NCBI GenBank assembly: GCA_029449245.1
Contig: JANATF010000008.1
Location: 496,001 to 560,000 of the forward strand
Length of the DNA stretch: 64,000 nt
Direction: 5' to 3'
Origin: Mortierella alpina
Lineage: Eukaryota > Mortierellomycota > Mortierellomycetes > Mortierellales > Mortierellaceae
This document shows, piece after piece, positions 45,211-57,584 of the stretch. Each line of letters starts with the position of its first letter. Within the stretch, counting starts at the first letter, position 1. Below the pieces are notes generated by a model. It was not told where the DNA came from, did not search any database, and saw only the letters and a list, made by a program, of their open reading frames with translations. The position numbers and the translations under genes were made by a program.

Positions 45211-45519
45211 CATGGCTACCCATAATAGACACACCTTTATAGAACGTTACACACAGCGTGCAGTATTACAATTCTCAATTCTTTTAGTTCTTAACAACCT
45301 ATATTCGTTCGTTGACATGTATGCACTCGTTTGGGGGGGAGCAGGGAGAGCGAGAAGGATGAACAACAGCAAAGACACGAAGAAGAAGAAGGAGGAGGAG
45401 GAGGTATATGTTGGATGCGCCATCAAACATTTATCCACAAAGAAGAAAATGTGAACGAAGAAAGTGTGAACATTACATGCGAGTTTGTATAGAAAAAAGA
45501 AACCGAATCGAACAGGATT
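45211..45519. other. Convergent intergenic region
   Basis: This 309-nt gap separates the 3' ends of the Bni4-like and CreC-like genes. It is A-rich with a GAAGAAGAAGGAGGAGGAG tract near 45378-45402. No gene is seen. Confidence 0.6.
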
Positions 45520-48500
45520 CTATGGGTTATGAGGCAGTGGAGGTGGTCGCTTCCATACTTTGATATGACCTCTCCGGTCGCTCGTCATGAGAGCATCCTC
45601 ACGGAAGGTGATACTCGCCAATGGCTCTAGATGAATCCCTTTGGCCATCAATGGCTGTAGCATCGCAACGTGAGATCGAGGCTCAGGCGGTCGTACGATT
45701 TGCAACCCTTCGTGAGGGTTCAAGGAATGCGTCCCTGGTCGGAAGAACGCCGATAGCCCATGTCCATGTCCGTGTCCATTATCATGTACATGTGAATGCC
45801 CATTGTTGTTACTATAATGGCTGTGGTCCGCCTGCTGATGTGCACCAAGCGACTTGTGCAAGTGTAAATGGGGCAGGGTGCGCGCATGGGCTGGCTTCTT
45901 ATAGACGCCATTTGAAAAGCCCACGTCGGCTGCTTCCTGGACGCCCTCATATTCAGAGGCAGGCGTTGCCGAGTGGATCGACGACGTAGTTGAAGATCCG
46001 TCCCCTAATGAAGCGTTCTCCCCTGACTTTGAGGAAGGGGCGTTCGCAGACTGCTGCTGCTGCTGGTTGTGGTGGTTATTGCTGTCGTTGTGAACACCGT
46101 CGTTGCGGGTCGAGGATCCAACGGAGGAGGCTTCTACTCCGGTCGTCAGTTCCTGCGGCGGCTCTTCTGTGATTATGGGCTGCGTCTGAAGAGCAGCATG
46201 GTGATGAGGATGGTGATGAATCGCAGAGAGCGATGATTGTGGAGACTGTGTGATCGAGGATGTGCTGCTGTGTTGATGGCCTGAGAAAAGACTGTGGCCA
46301 CCAATACCTCGTAGACTGCTGATACTGCTTTTGCTTCCATGTCCTGGTTTATAGCCATTGCTTCCTGTAGCGCCCATTCCAGACACCGTGGCATTACTTC
46401 CACGCCTCTGCATAGCCGCCTAAATATATATGTTGTTTTCGGCGTTAAGAGCCGGTAGGGCAGATGAAGCGCATCAAAATACACACATAACGAACTACTT
46501 ACAGCTTTTGGTTTGTGAAGGGCACCAACACTGAAATCCCACAATAAAAGTTTTGCGTCTTCGCCCACGCTTCCGAATCGATAGTTGCGCTCGTCACATC
46601 TCCAGGGATCGAATGCGACGCCAGTAACATATGACTGGTGTCCTTGACAACGGGCAACGATTCTCTGGTCCTTGAATGACCAGATCGTCACCAGGTCATC
46701 CTGCCCACCAGTCAAGATGTATTTGCCGTCAGGGCTCCAGCAGACACAGTTCAATGCTCCAAAGTAGGCCGAGAACGTGTCCAGCAGCCGTCCCTGCTGA
46801 AAGTCAATTATCCTCAGCCCGCCATCCATGGCTACCACTGCCACATGTTGCAGATCAGGCGAGAATGCAAACGCTGTAGAATATAGAGAGAGACATTAGG
46901 AATGGGTCTATTTTCTAATCCAGTCTGAAGTTTGAAAAGAAGATAGTAGAGTCTTACCTGTAATAGGTTTTTTGCACACTTGCCAATGTGCGATGGGATT
47001 ATGCTTGCTGTGCTTTGGTCTTGTTACATGGAAGCTGATTGCCAAGAGACAGAAATGCGTGTGTAAAAGTGTTAGCAGTCGTTCATCAGCCATTACCCGT
47101 CCCGTCGATGTTCATGGTTAGTGCCGCCAATAAGAATATATTTGGCCATTGTACAAATATAGCAACGAACATAACTTACGTGTTATCATTGGTTGGATTG
47201 GGCGCGTTGAAAGCGTTGTCGTCTCTTTCCTTGTCCATGATCAAAACGCTGCCATCATGGAATGCTGCCATGAACTGGTTCTCAGATCCAGGCAGCCACT
47301 TTATCATTGTCACTGCGCTGTCCTTGATAATCGCCTATTATGACCAACAGTCCCGCACAAGAGAATGTCAGCATCCCATAAACTTGATATCCCGCTTTTG
47401 CTACATACGCCGTATCCTATCCTAATTGTCGTTCTGTACCTGCTTGTTGAGTCGATAGTACTTGTTGCATAATGGATCGAACCAAATGATGTCGCCGGTT
47501 GAAAATCCAATGATGACATCCAGATGGTCGCAGCTCCTCGTGAGGACGTTCACATCGTGCGATGTAGGGAACGCTTTCGAGAAGGAAATCTGCGACAAAG
47601 GTTCCTATATATTGTTTTCCATATCGTCGTGCAAGGACAAAAGAAGCAGTGTCGTTTTGTAAGAGGGTGAGTATAAAGTGTTGAAGCAGAGTCGCAGCCT
47701 CAGTCAATTGACCCGATGCAGCTGAAAACACTTGGCCTTACATTCGGCCTTTGTCCCAGGTCACTCCATGCGAATGTTCTGCCCGTGTTCCAGAATACGT
47801 ACACATCCTCGCCCACACGGTTCGCCAGGATCTTTGCCAGGTTATCGTGTGTCGAGATCTTTGCAACAAAGGTGGAATTTGTCTTTGTGATGTTGTTTTT
47901 GGGCTTTTTCCTCTTGCTACTGAAGAAGGACGAGAATCCTGCAGAAGAGCTTCCTGTTGCAAATGACGATTGGCTACCAGAGCCGCTGTTGTTACTGCTG
48001 TCATCCGGTGCCTGCGAGTAATGACTGCTGGCTCTGCTAAGGCTCTTGAAACTATGTGGCGGAGGCTGATGATGCTGAGGCACTGGCGGAGGCGGTCCAA
48101 ACTGAGAGAATGGATCTGTGATGCGACTCGAGGCAGTCGAGTCCTTCAAGGGCGGCGGGCCAGGTGTCAGGGCGGCTAAAGGAAGCCCGGGCGACATCAT
48201 GCCGCTTCGTGGGCTCTTGTACCCGCCTCCAGCACTGCTGTCGTCGTGATAGAGCGGCAAGTCGACAAGGTTACCATGAAAATTTCGGGACAGCGTTCCT
48301 CCGTGGCTGCTGCTGCGTGGACGGTTTCCTGCACTTCCTATCGGTGTGTCGTCCTCGTCATCCTCAACGGCGCCCTTTTCGTCCCTGAGCTTGAAGTCTC
48401 GAAGCCGTTCCTCCAAACGATCGAAGTTGGACGACGAGAGGGTGCTGTCGGCGCTGGTCTGCTTGCCGTGGACCCGCGACCCGTTGCTGGAGTTGAAATA

Positions 48501-48653
48501 GTCCTTGTACTTGACGGACACGGACGAGACGTGGGTCGGGATGACGGGATGGGGCAGGACTTGATCCAGATAGATGTCCTGCAAGAGCTCGTAGCGTCCC
48601 TCTGCGGCCACGAACTCGGTACAGTCCAGGACTGGCGATAGCGGCGTGGCCAT
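45520..48653 (-). CDS. creC: WD40-repeat protein, CreC/WDR20 type (deubiquitinase partner)
   Basis: Six exons, 48653-47742, 47604-47440, 47334-47180, 47034-46958, 46873-46503 and 46419-45520, give about 859 residues. The first 250 residues are disordered and Ser/Pro-rich. WD repeats start with [20 protein letters not shown] and continue with [37 protein letters not shown] and [20 protein letters not shown]. Two strong repeats follow ([20 protein letters not shown] and VTGVAFDP). The last repeat, [18 protein letters not shown], closes the propeller after a long Ser/His/Gln-rich insertion of about 250 residues. This layout matches CreC of Aspergillus, fission yeast Bun62 and human WDR20, which activate CreB/Ubp9/USP12-type deubiquitinases; in Aspergillus this affects carbon catabolite repression. 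The partner gene is not in this window. Confidence 0.85.
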
Positions 48654-49442
48654 TCAGAGAGCGTGGGTCGGGAAAAGCAGCTGAGGCTAAACAAGCAGGA
48701 ATGCGTTTACAGCACAAGAATGCCACAACAATGAGGCTACGCAGATTAAGCACGCTTACGCCAACCGAGTCCTCGAGTTCTTCAACAGCTTTTGCAAGGC
48801 CGTTGGGCTTGACTCGTTGGTGGAATGGCAGTGTACCTCGTTGAGTGGGGCAACACGACAGAGTCTTTGAGCAGCGAAGGCTTCTTTCTGTGTGGGCGTA
48901 GTCAGCAATGCGCACACGGTTGGACGGGGTTGAGGCCGGAGGAATGAGGAATGAAGACCAAGGAGATGGCGAAGTTGATGGTGATGGTGATGGTGGTGTC
49001 TGGTGTGTGTGTGTGTGTGCGTGTGTGAGTTGTGGGATCGAGGGGGGTCAAGAGAGAAGAGAAGAATGGGTCGAAGGAGATGGGCGAGTCGACTTACGCT
49101 TGGGGTGCGAAGGTGTCCTTATGCAGGCCTCACTTTCATCGCAGAGGCCATGGTCTGCTTGCACGGCGATTGAGGGGCTTCATCAGCCAATCCATGGGGT
49201 CACACCAACACACACAGGCATGGGTGGTGGACAGGATGGTGGAGACAGATACAGAGCAGTAATGGGGGTGAGCGATGGAGTACAGCGCCTTGGGGGCTGC
49301 GTAAGGACGCAGGCCATGCCTTCCAAACTCATGCTGCATCTCTACCGTTGGGTTGGAAAGTATGCAGCGCCCTGGCCTCGCACTCCTGCAGCAACAGTCA
49401 TCAACATTCTCCTTCACTTGATCGAGATATATAACAGTCCTT
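48654..49442. other. Intergenic region with GT/GA microsatellites
   Basis: This lies between the start of the CreC-like gene and the end of the CoA-ligase gene. A GATGGT stretch near 48970-48998 and a GT run at about 49003-49027 are the only distinct features. Confidence 0.55.
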
Positions 49443-51398
49443 CTATAACCGAGCGAGCGTCTTGGGCTGCACAAGCACCCGTAGATCCTTACGCAAGATC
49501 TTGCCTGCTGCCGACTTTGGGATCACGTCTATGAACCGCACCCCACCCCGAAGCCTCTTGTGCGCCGCCACCTGTTTAGCCACATATTCAACCACGTCCT
49601 GCTCCCTCAACATCCTCCCTTCCGCAGTCGCCTCGTTCCTGACCACAAACGCCATGGGCACCTCGGTCGCCTGCTCTGCATCCTCGACCCCAATCACGGC
49701 CGAGTCCAGGATCTGAGGATGGGTCAACAAAATCGCCTCCAGTTCTGCGGGTGCCACCTGAAAGCCCTTGTACTTGATCAGCTCCTTGAGTCGGTCCACC
49801 ACAAAAAAGTTCTCGTCCGCATCCACCACCGCAATATCCCCCGTATGCAGCCATCCCTCGGCGTCAATGGTTTCCCTTGTTGCAACAGCATTGTTGCGGT
49901 AGCCCTTCATCACATTGGGTCCTCGGACCCAGATCTCGCCACGCTCGCCCTGTACTACATCCTTGCCAGTCTTGGGGTCGACTACACGGACCTGTTGATT
50001 GGGCAAAACACGGCCAGCAGAGCCATGGACCATGGGCTCATAGAGACCAATGTGCGAGGCGGGAGATAGCTCAGACATGCCATAGGCCTGTCGGAACGCA
50101 ATCCGAGGGAAACGGCTCACCAGGGCTTCGATGAGCTCCCTTGAGCACGGCGCGGCTCCTGCCATGACATGCCGCACAGCTGAGATATCGTAGTTTTCCA
50201 CCAGAGGAGATTTGACCAGCAGCAGCACCTGTGGAGGGACGAGATTCAGAGTCTTGACTGTGAACAAAATATTGTCAGTGCTTTTTGTTCGTAATCATTC
50301 CTATCCAAGATACCAAGCCGTTCGCAAGGACGCGCACTCACTTTTGTAGTCCTGAATGGTGCGAAGAAAGTCCTCGGGATTGAACTTTTGCAAGACGACA
50401 TTCGGAATGCCCTAGGAGTGTAGCAGTTGAAAGAATGTGTCGGTATGTTACCGTCCATCGCGCCTTATCTCATATCAATTCCACAGTATTGCTCAAGCTC
50501 TCTCTTTACGCTGTACACGCCGCAGACAAGATGGACCATGATGCTATACCTATGAACAACAGACGTACAATGCTACGATGAGCCCACCATGATCACACAC
50601 ACACACCCATGGCCAGGTACAAAGCGCAACACACACAACAATGCAGCAGCAACAAAGAGTGAGGAAGGAGCCTTACATGTGATACATGGGCAGTACACTC
50701 AAGGAAACATTCTCATGCGGCGGGATAGGTCCATCCAACGCCGAAACCTGCAACGCATTCGCACAAATATTCAAATGCGACAGCTCCACACCTTTACTCC
50801 TTCCCGTCGTCCCACTCGAGTAACAGATCAACGCCGTTGTCTCCTTCGCCAGCGACCCATCCTCCAACAGCACTACCTCAGCCAGTTGATCTTCCGGTAT
50901 AGGAAAAGGAGGCATCAATGCCGTGTACGGTCGGAACCCGTCCACGACCTGCTCACCAAACAAGAAAATCCTATCCTCTGAAATCCCCACTCTTTGGGCT
51001 CCAGCTCTCGCGACCGGGAGCAGTTCTGGATGGGTGACCAAGACTGAGGCGTTTGAATCCGACAGCTGATAAGCAAGCTCATCCACCGTATAGGCAGAAT
51101 TCACCGTCGTGGTGATGGCCCCCATGAGAATCGGTCCAAACATCGCGATCGAGTAATCCACCTGGTTGAAGGAAAACAGTCCCAAGACGTCGCCTCGCTT
51201 GAACCCAATCGATTGAAGTCCTGTAGCCCATCGACGGGTGTCGCGTTTCCATTCGCCATAGTGGATCACTCGTTTTGTCAAAGCGTCCACTAGAACAGGA
51301 TGCGAGTCCGGGGTGTGGTTGGGATTGGAGACCAAGAACGAGTATGCGTTCGTGTGTGGGATCACCTTGTCGGGGACGTGGGACGTGTACACTGTCAT
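49443..51398 (-). CDS. 4-coumarate-CoA-ligase-like acyl-CoA synthetase, peroxisomal
   Basis: Four exons, 51398-50677, 50549-50510, 50411-50342 and 50257-49443, give about 548 residues, the usual 4CL length. The small 40-nt exon 2 is needed to rebuild the family segment PMYHMYSIMVHL...GIP. ANL-superfamily motifs are present: YSSGTTGRSKG at 193-203, YGMSELSP, WLHTGDIAV, DRLKELIKYKGFQV and the C-terminal catalytic lysine in KSAAGKILRKDL. The enzyme adenylates a carboxylic acid and transfers it to CoA. The last three residues, ARL, fit the PTS1 peroxisomal signal. The likely role is activation of an aromatic or fatty acid in peroxisomes; the substrate is unknown. Fungi lack lignin synthesis, so true 4-coumarate ligation is not implied. 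A longer open frame to 51611 exists, but MTVYTSHVPD is the natural start. Confidence 0.88.
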
Positions 51399-51980
51399 GA
51401 GAGAGGCTTTCCTGGTGATAGATGACCCCACTTGAGGGCTAAAAAAATGAAGGTGATGGAGTGGTGTAGAAGTGGAACTCAGGGGTGTCTGTGGTGTGGC
51501 AGGAGTCGAAGATGGAGAAAGAACAAAGAAAACAGCGTATAAAAGCGGTTTCCTCGAGCAAGCAAGGTCAACAAATGCACGCTGTCGCTGTAGCAATCGA
51601 TCGGGTTGCACAAAAGTGAGAGTGTTTGTGCCCTGGGCTGTTCATATGATTGGTTTTTGGTGCGCTCTGGACACAGACGGGACACGCCATCCTTGAATGC
51701 CATTTCGGTTAAAGTGACATGGAGAGTCACCAGGAATGCAAACTGAACTGGTCCAGGTCAAGTACCAACTCTTTGCCGCGGAGTGTGAATCGCAAGTAAC
51801 CGTCGTGCTTTCCACCCACAGCCCTGCTCAGCTGCCGCTCACTATTATATAACTTTCAAAAGGCGACAACACGTCGATGATGTATTAGCAGACTACGAAA
51901 ACTCAATATAAAGGCTATCTATCCTGTTCTAAATGGTCCCTGTCAAAACTCGTCCGTAGTCCTACCAGCTACAAGTGCTC
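51399..51980. other. Intergenic region upstream of the CoA ligase
   Basis: Contains the probable promoter of the CoA-ligase gene and, at its right end, the 3' flank of the secreted-protein gene. No gene is recognised. Confidence 0.55.
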
Positions 51981-52873
51981 CTAGTCCATGCGCTGATTAC
52001 CAAACAGCACCCCGACCGTCAAAAAGACCACCAATCCCAAGAGGCTCGAGCCGCCCACAGACGTCCAGGAGTGAACACTGTTGGCCGCATTACCAAAGAT
52101 ACCTGGAGGAATACCCGTAGTTTGAGTACCGGCAGGTGCCGTGGTCTGGGGCAGGGACGTGGCAATGGTCTGGTTGTACTTCTTTGGGAATTCTGCGGTA
52201 CAGTTGCGCTTGTTGTAGCAGCCTGTATAGCAGCTTTCGATCGATTGTGGGCAGCCGTTAATGCATTCCTGAGTTTCGGCTGTGCACAAGAAGTATGGGA
52301 TTGTATAGGTGTATTCTGAAGGGAAAATATAGAACGTGTGCATGTACGATGTCAGAAGCAGTGAGTTTCCTTTTGATGAAAGAAGGCACAAAGAGAGAGG
52401 GACAGTTCTTTACCTGTGATGTTGGGGACGACACCACCTTTGCATTCGCAAATGTAGTCAAGTGTCTGGGTATCACATCTGTTATCAACGGTTTCGGCGC
52501 CATTGGTAAGTTCTTGACAGACGTTAGTACTATGAGATAGACGAGGGTAGGAACAGTTGTGGTCAGAAAAAATGATGCTTTGGAGATTAGCCCATGTTTG
52601 TCCTTCGACACTTCCATAAGCAAGTGCCACCTACCAGAATCCGACTTGGTTCTGGCACCACGTCAACTTGGTGCTGTTGTCAATCTTCATCACTGTAGAA
52701 TGCAGAGACCTGTTAGAATGGCTTCTTTGCACCCAGTGCAGACACCGCTACCTAATGAAAAGTCGATCCAATTCGCCTCAAGCAAATTGCCTACCATCCA
52801 GGGCAGATACACTGGCAAGCATTGCTGTGAAGGCGAGCATCGCAATGACGCATGATGTGAATGAGGCAAACAT
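51981..52873 (-). CDS. Secreted Cys-rich protein, probably GPI-anchored (DUF7707-like)
   Basis: Four exons, 52873-52795, 52692-52635, 52577-52414 and 52315-51981, give about 211 residues. A clear signal peptide opens the protein (MFASFTSCVIAMLAFTAMLA, cut near SVSA-LD). The mature part has evenly spaced cysteines: TWCQNQVGFC, a DHNCSYP segment, CDTQTLDYICECKGG with PNIT, TIPYFLC, then CINGCPQSIESC and CYTGCYNKRNC. This fits small fungal surface proteins with a WC...FC...C...DYxCxC pattern. A Ser/Thr/Pro stalk and a hydrophobic C-terminal segment (SSLLGLVVFLTVGVLF) suggest a GPI anchor, although the end GNQRMD is polar, so a single membrane helix is also possible. The acceptor of exon 3 (AAG) is weak. 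Function unknown; cell-surface location inferred. Confidence 0.7.
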
Positions 52874-53947
52874 TCTCGGTGTGTTGTAGCTGTCTCAGGA
52901 CAAGTTCAGCGGAAGGCGAGATCGATCGAGTGCTTGGATCCAAAGAAAGGTCAACCTAGAAGAGTTGTGTGCAGGGAAACAGAGGATGGATGTAGAAAAA
53001 GAAAGGGAAAGAAGCAATAGATATAGCTGCTAGCCCAAAGTTCAAAATGGACAAGGCCAAGCAAGGCCCTCCCATACCCCTCCTCAACTTGGCTCTCAGC
53101 TTATTTTTTCACTACCCGCCTACACCGACCAATTCGTTCACCAGGAGGCTTAACGGGGGATGCAGAAAGGGACCGAAAACCCCTTCCCCATGGAAACCTG
53201 TTGTTGAATGAGAAATATATATAAAAAAAAAAAAGAAACCTGGCAAGCAAGGGACATACAGACCAACAGCAGTTTAAGGGCACGTTGACTTCAAATCGCA
53301 GGAGTCGGTGCGAAGGGGAACGAAAGAACTGAAAACAGAATTCGAGGATATGCGCCAGCCCTTTTTCTGTATGCAAGTAAAGGAGACATGTCGAAACCCA
53401 AGCGCGAGTATGGGTGTATGGGTGCACTGCACATGGGGGTCGGAAAGGAGAGTCCTGCGTCAAGAACGGTAGCTACTCCCTGTCCCAAGTGTTTTGAACT
53501 TCCTAACAGCCAAACTGCGTGCGAGGACGACGAGGACGAGGTTCAGCCTCTTGATCAAAGCAACCGGTACACGTGAATGGCTCTGTGGCTGTAAATCTGT
53601 CACTTGTTGTCCGCTCGATACGATTGAGCAAGAAACCCCTCACACTTTAATAGCGCAGTTGTTGGCTCAGTCTTTTCGACGTGGCAGGAAAAGGTTCTTA
53701 CGCCATGTTGAAGCGCCGTGTCGATGCCGTATTATCCAGCTAGGCGTTCAGATTTTCGGGCTCGTTGGCTCTCTCAAGAGGGTCCGTTTCTTCCTCCTGA
53801 TCCATGTCCAGCTGACCGCCCACTTCGCCAGCCCCGGGTCCAACTCTTGCTCTCTGCTTCCTTCTTTTTTCGCCTCTTGACAAACGACGCTTCTTCGGAT
53901 CGCTATAGGAGGCTTTCTATTTGGAACGTAGTAAAGCACAACACGCG
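52874..53947. other. Intergenic region
   Basis: About 1.1 kb without a gene that can be supported. The open frames near 53100-53900 on both strands have no recognisable family features. An A tract of 12 lies near 53224-53235. Confidence 0.5.
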
Positions 53948-56121
53948 TCAACCATTGCTTGCATGTCTAAGTAACACCGATATGGCACTGGACAGGATCG
54001 AACCTTCATCGGCATAGGCGTCGTAGCCCAACTGCATCCCATAGTCCGACTCATCCATAGGATAGGCCGAGTGGTCGATCATATGAGATCCCTATACCCA
54101 CGCATCGGAGGTGACAGAATCAGCACTCTTATCGAGTATGCTTTTTGCATCGACAGTAAAAACGCTGAACATAGGAAACGGGGGTCTCCATATAGTATCT
54201 ACCTTGTTGAAATAGGCGGGCATGCTTGAGATTGTTTGGTCCATGGCGATGAGACGCGAGGTTATAGCTGTTGCCTTTTGCATCTGGGCATTGATCTTGT
54301 CCATGGTGGCTGTGTTGTTGTGCTGGTTGGGATCATCCAGGAACGAGACCATTCCACCTGCATGCTGATGACTGATTGTAGCAAAGATGTCGCCCGATTC
54401 GATCATACGCACGATGATCCCTTCAACGCGTCTGGTGCCATCCTGATCCGAGCCAAGGCCAATAATCGATGTGATATCTTCGATCGAAAGTGTGACATAG
54501 GTACGTGTCAGGTCTTGGATATTCCGGCGATGCAGCGCTTCCATGCATTGCTTGGCTAGTCCATAATTCCGGTCCCGCACCAGGGCTTGCTTGTGCTTTT
54601 CCAGTTCTGTCCCGATGGCGGTGTTTGACTTTTTCTCATATGCCGCCGCAAATTCTGAGTAAGGCACACAATGCAGCTTTAGGCATCTATTGACAGCCGT
54701 CGCTGTATATTTGGGCAGGTTTGGCACCTATCGACACGATCAGTTTAGTCGGTGCACTCTCCCGTCACGAGAGACAGCATTATGTATATATTGCTGGAAG
54801 GGTGCTTACTTTTCCGTAGTGGAGGAGGCTTGTGAGAACGTACTTTTTGTACGACTCGATCTGGATCGCACTGGCGACGTCTGCAGGGGCCGATACGGCC
54901 TAACCGAGAACGTCAAAATAATCAGCTATCGAGAAATGGACCGTGTCATTTCGACATCAAAGTGGGTCCCATCGGTAGGTCTGTGACTTACCAGCTTGAA
55001 AAATTCGACTGCACGTTCAAATTGCTTGAGGTATGCATAGATCATGCCTCCGTAGTAGTGATAGAGCAGAAAGTCCCTGTAATCGATGTGGGTGCTCTGT
55101 ATCCCAGTAAAGGTGGCGATATTGCTTTAGAATATAGGCTTTAACAAATGTTCAAAAGGCAGCCCTTACTTGCTGCAACTTTGTTACCGTAGGATTCACA
55201 TCAGAGATGTCGCAGTCCAGAATGGGGATAATATCCTTGAACGACTGTGCCAGCAAACATGTCTACGTGAGTGGGAGGTAAAAAGGTAAGGTGTCTACTA
55301 CTCAAACAGAGGTGCATTTATACCTGAGCTGCCTACAAGCCTAACAAATACCTTGGCCAGAAGCGGATGAATCATTGTGAGCTGTCCCGGAGACAATTGA
55401 ATTCTCTGGATGAAGACGGCCAGCGGTCTGATTGCGATAATGGGCTAGGTGTGGCGAGATGCGTAGAAAGGACGGGGAGCGTCAGTCCATGACTTGTCCT
55501 CGCGGGATACGCAAATCCATCGTCCTTGACAACAAACCTGGTGGGACTCCATAGCCATCTTGACCAACGCCTCCGCAAAGTTCAGTGCTACTCATCATTA
55601 CGTGTAGCGTGGAGAAAAGCGAGCTTAAGGCAGTTAGAATGTGGCTGCGGCAGCTGAAGCTTGAGCGAATGTATCTTGACATTTGAGGCAGCATTGTCTG
55701 TCTTAACACAAACCTTTGTCAGCCGCGGCGCGGATTTGGTTGCCATCACAGGTTGTGACGAATGCCCACACCTTCTCCAGTAATGCAGGGTGGAATCCAT
55801 GCGATGCCTTGCATCGATACACCCTGTGTGAATCAGGTAGTCTTTGTGAGCCAAGGGCTCAAGGGTCAAAAGAGCCAAAATGCACCACAGCATAAAAAGG
55901 TTTGAATGAGCATCGTCTTACAGGAAGTAAAGGTAGGCAAAGGAGTGAGCAGCAGGCGAGAGGACATCGATGGGATCGGTCTGGCCGTGGGGTCTGGCAG
56001 AGAAGACGCTCTCGTGGAGGTTGTTGAGGAAGGGCAGAAGGGTCTTTGTGATGGTGGCGGTGTCTGAGCACGACTGGATCTTTGCGATGATCTCGTCCAG
56101 AGTCGGCTCGTTGGGCGCCAT
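53948..56121 (-). CDS. CSN3: COP9 signalosome complex subunit 3
   Basis: Nine exons fit: 56121-55922, 55823-55714, 55587-55538, 55444-55352, 55262-55170, 55096-54992, 54899-54810, 54727-54203 and 54091-53948, giving about 469 residues (human CSN3 has 423). Matches to CSN3 run along the whole chain. They include VTTCDGNQIRAAAD, LSPGQLTMIHPLLAK, the YHYYGGMIYAYLKQFERA helix pair, then ESYKKYVLTSLL and DRNYGLAKQCM. The PCI-domain end reads MIESGDIFATI...GMVSFLDDP, followed by AMDQTI. CSN removes NEDD8 from cullins; subunit 3 is structural. If the last intron (54202-54092) is retained, the protein ends at 54092 instead, with a different 36-residue tail. The spliced form gives an acidic, Tyr-rich end and is preferred. 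A Met at 56238 upstream is less likely. Confidence 0.88.
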
Positions 56122-56554
56122 GTGGAGGATTGTCGCGAATGAGGTCGAGGAAAATGTCGGGTGTGCCGGGGAATGTGATGGAGGTGTCTGGCCTAGAGCG
56201 CGCGTGAAGGAGAGTAAAGATGCGTCTCCCTTGAACATGAGAGCATGTGATGCAAAAAAAGGGCGACGCGTTTCCGTGGCTTCACCAAAGACGAGGAGGA
56301 GCAGTCACCCCTGGCCGCTGCAACGTGGTCATGCTATTTGCTGGTGTATTTGGCGCGTGTCATCTCTCTGTTCTTTTTGACTTTCCTTCCCCTATCGACT
56401 GCTCCTTTGCTCATTCCCTCTTCTGATTCCTCTCCTCCTAGTCCTTGGACCGATATCAGTCCAACTCCTTGCTTCTTTCTCCCGGTCTCTTCTTGTTCTC
56501 TGTCCCTCCTTCACTGCTGTTGCCAGCCGTCCCCACCCACACTTCACAGTTAGC
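56122..56554. promoter_or_regulatory. Shared promoter region of CSN3 and the RAB18-like gene
   Basis: The two genes are divergent with about 430 nt between start codons. From about 56370 to 56540 the + strand is CT-rich, fitting a leader of the RAB18-like gene. No TATA box was seen on either side. Confidence 0.5.
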
Positions 56555-57584
56555 ATGGCCGACTCGAATCACTCGTCCTCCTCAGAAACAGTCGCAACGC
56601 TCAAGCTGTTGCTCATCGGAAGCAGCGGTACAGGAAAGAGCAGTCTGCTCATGCGCTTTGTCGACGGCGTCTTCCTGGCCCCAGACGAGATCTCGGCCAC
56701 CATCGGCGTCGACTTTAAAGTCAAGGTCATTGACGTCGAGGGCAAAAAATATAAGCTGACCATTTGGGTAAAGCTCCATCGCACCAGCTCAAGTCGGGCG
56801 TCGGGGTTGTGCAGCAAAACCTCGGTGCTTCAGCGTCATACTCCTCTCGTCCTCCTCGCATGTAACCGTCTATGCTATGGCACGACCGAGTCAACTAGGA
56901 TCCTAACAAGCACCTTGCTCATCTTTTGCATAGGATACCGCTGGCCAAGAACGCTTCCGAACTTTGACATCCTCCTATTACCGAGGGGCACAAGGCGTCA
57001 TCCTGGGTAGGGTTTCTCGGTTGACATGCAGCCATGATGATCCGATGAAGTCACTCAAAAACTAAAGAAACAAAATGTCTTTCGCAAAAACCGTATAGTG
57101 TACGATGTCAGCAGTCGCGACTCTTTCAATGACCTGCAGACATGGTTTAATGAGCTCGACACATACTGCTCCAGCAAAGAGGTTGTGCGCATGATTGTAG
57201 GCAACAAGGTCGACAAAGTAAGCAATATTGGCCCTGTTGAGTCTCTCCCTGTATTCTGTCCCAACGATGGTTTCGCTTCCACTTTACCATGCCATCGCAT
57301 CGAACGCTATCGCATCGATCTGACCGCAATTCTGGGCTGTGATGTAACATTAGGAGTCAAGCCGAGAAGTCAGCAAGCAGGAAGGTCAGGAGTTTGCACG
57401 AAAGCTGCAGACTTTGTTTGTAGAGTGCAGCGCAAAGACAAAACTCGGCGTTCAGCAGGCGTTCGACGAGCTGGTGCAGCAAATCATTGACACACCCAGC
57501 CTCTGGCAGAAGCAAGCCCCTCCGAATGTTCGACTCCAGCCCAATACCGATAGCTCCGCCGAGTATTCGGGATGTAGCTGCTGA
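56555..57584 (+). CDS. RAB18: Small GTPase of the Rab family, RAB18-like
   Basis: Four exons, 56555-56767, 56934-57006, 57099-57217 and 57354-57584, give about 211 residues. All G motifs are present: P loop GSSGTGKSS at 22-30, the TIG switch I threonine near 49, DTAGQE from residue 72 (rebuilt exactly at the exon 1/2 junction), GNKVDK and ECSAK. The switch region [20 protein letters not shown] is of the RAB18 type. The C terminus ends in GCSC, a C-x-C double geranylgeranylation site. RAB18 works at the ER and lipid droplets; plant RabC is the sister group. Function here is inferred from the family. An AATAAA lies 6 nt after the stop (57591-57596). Confidence 0.88.

Noticed and set aside
53985-54010. 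T-arm-like sequence (GGTTCGATCC on the minus strand)
   Set aside because: The stem does not pair, and it falls inside the last CSN3 exon.
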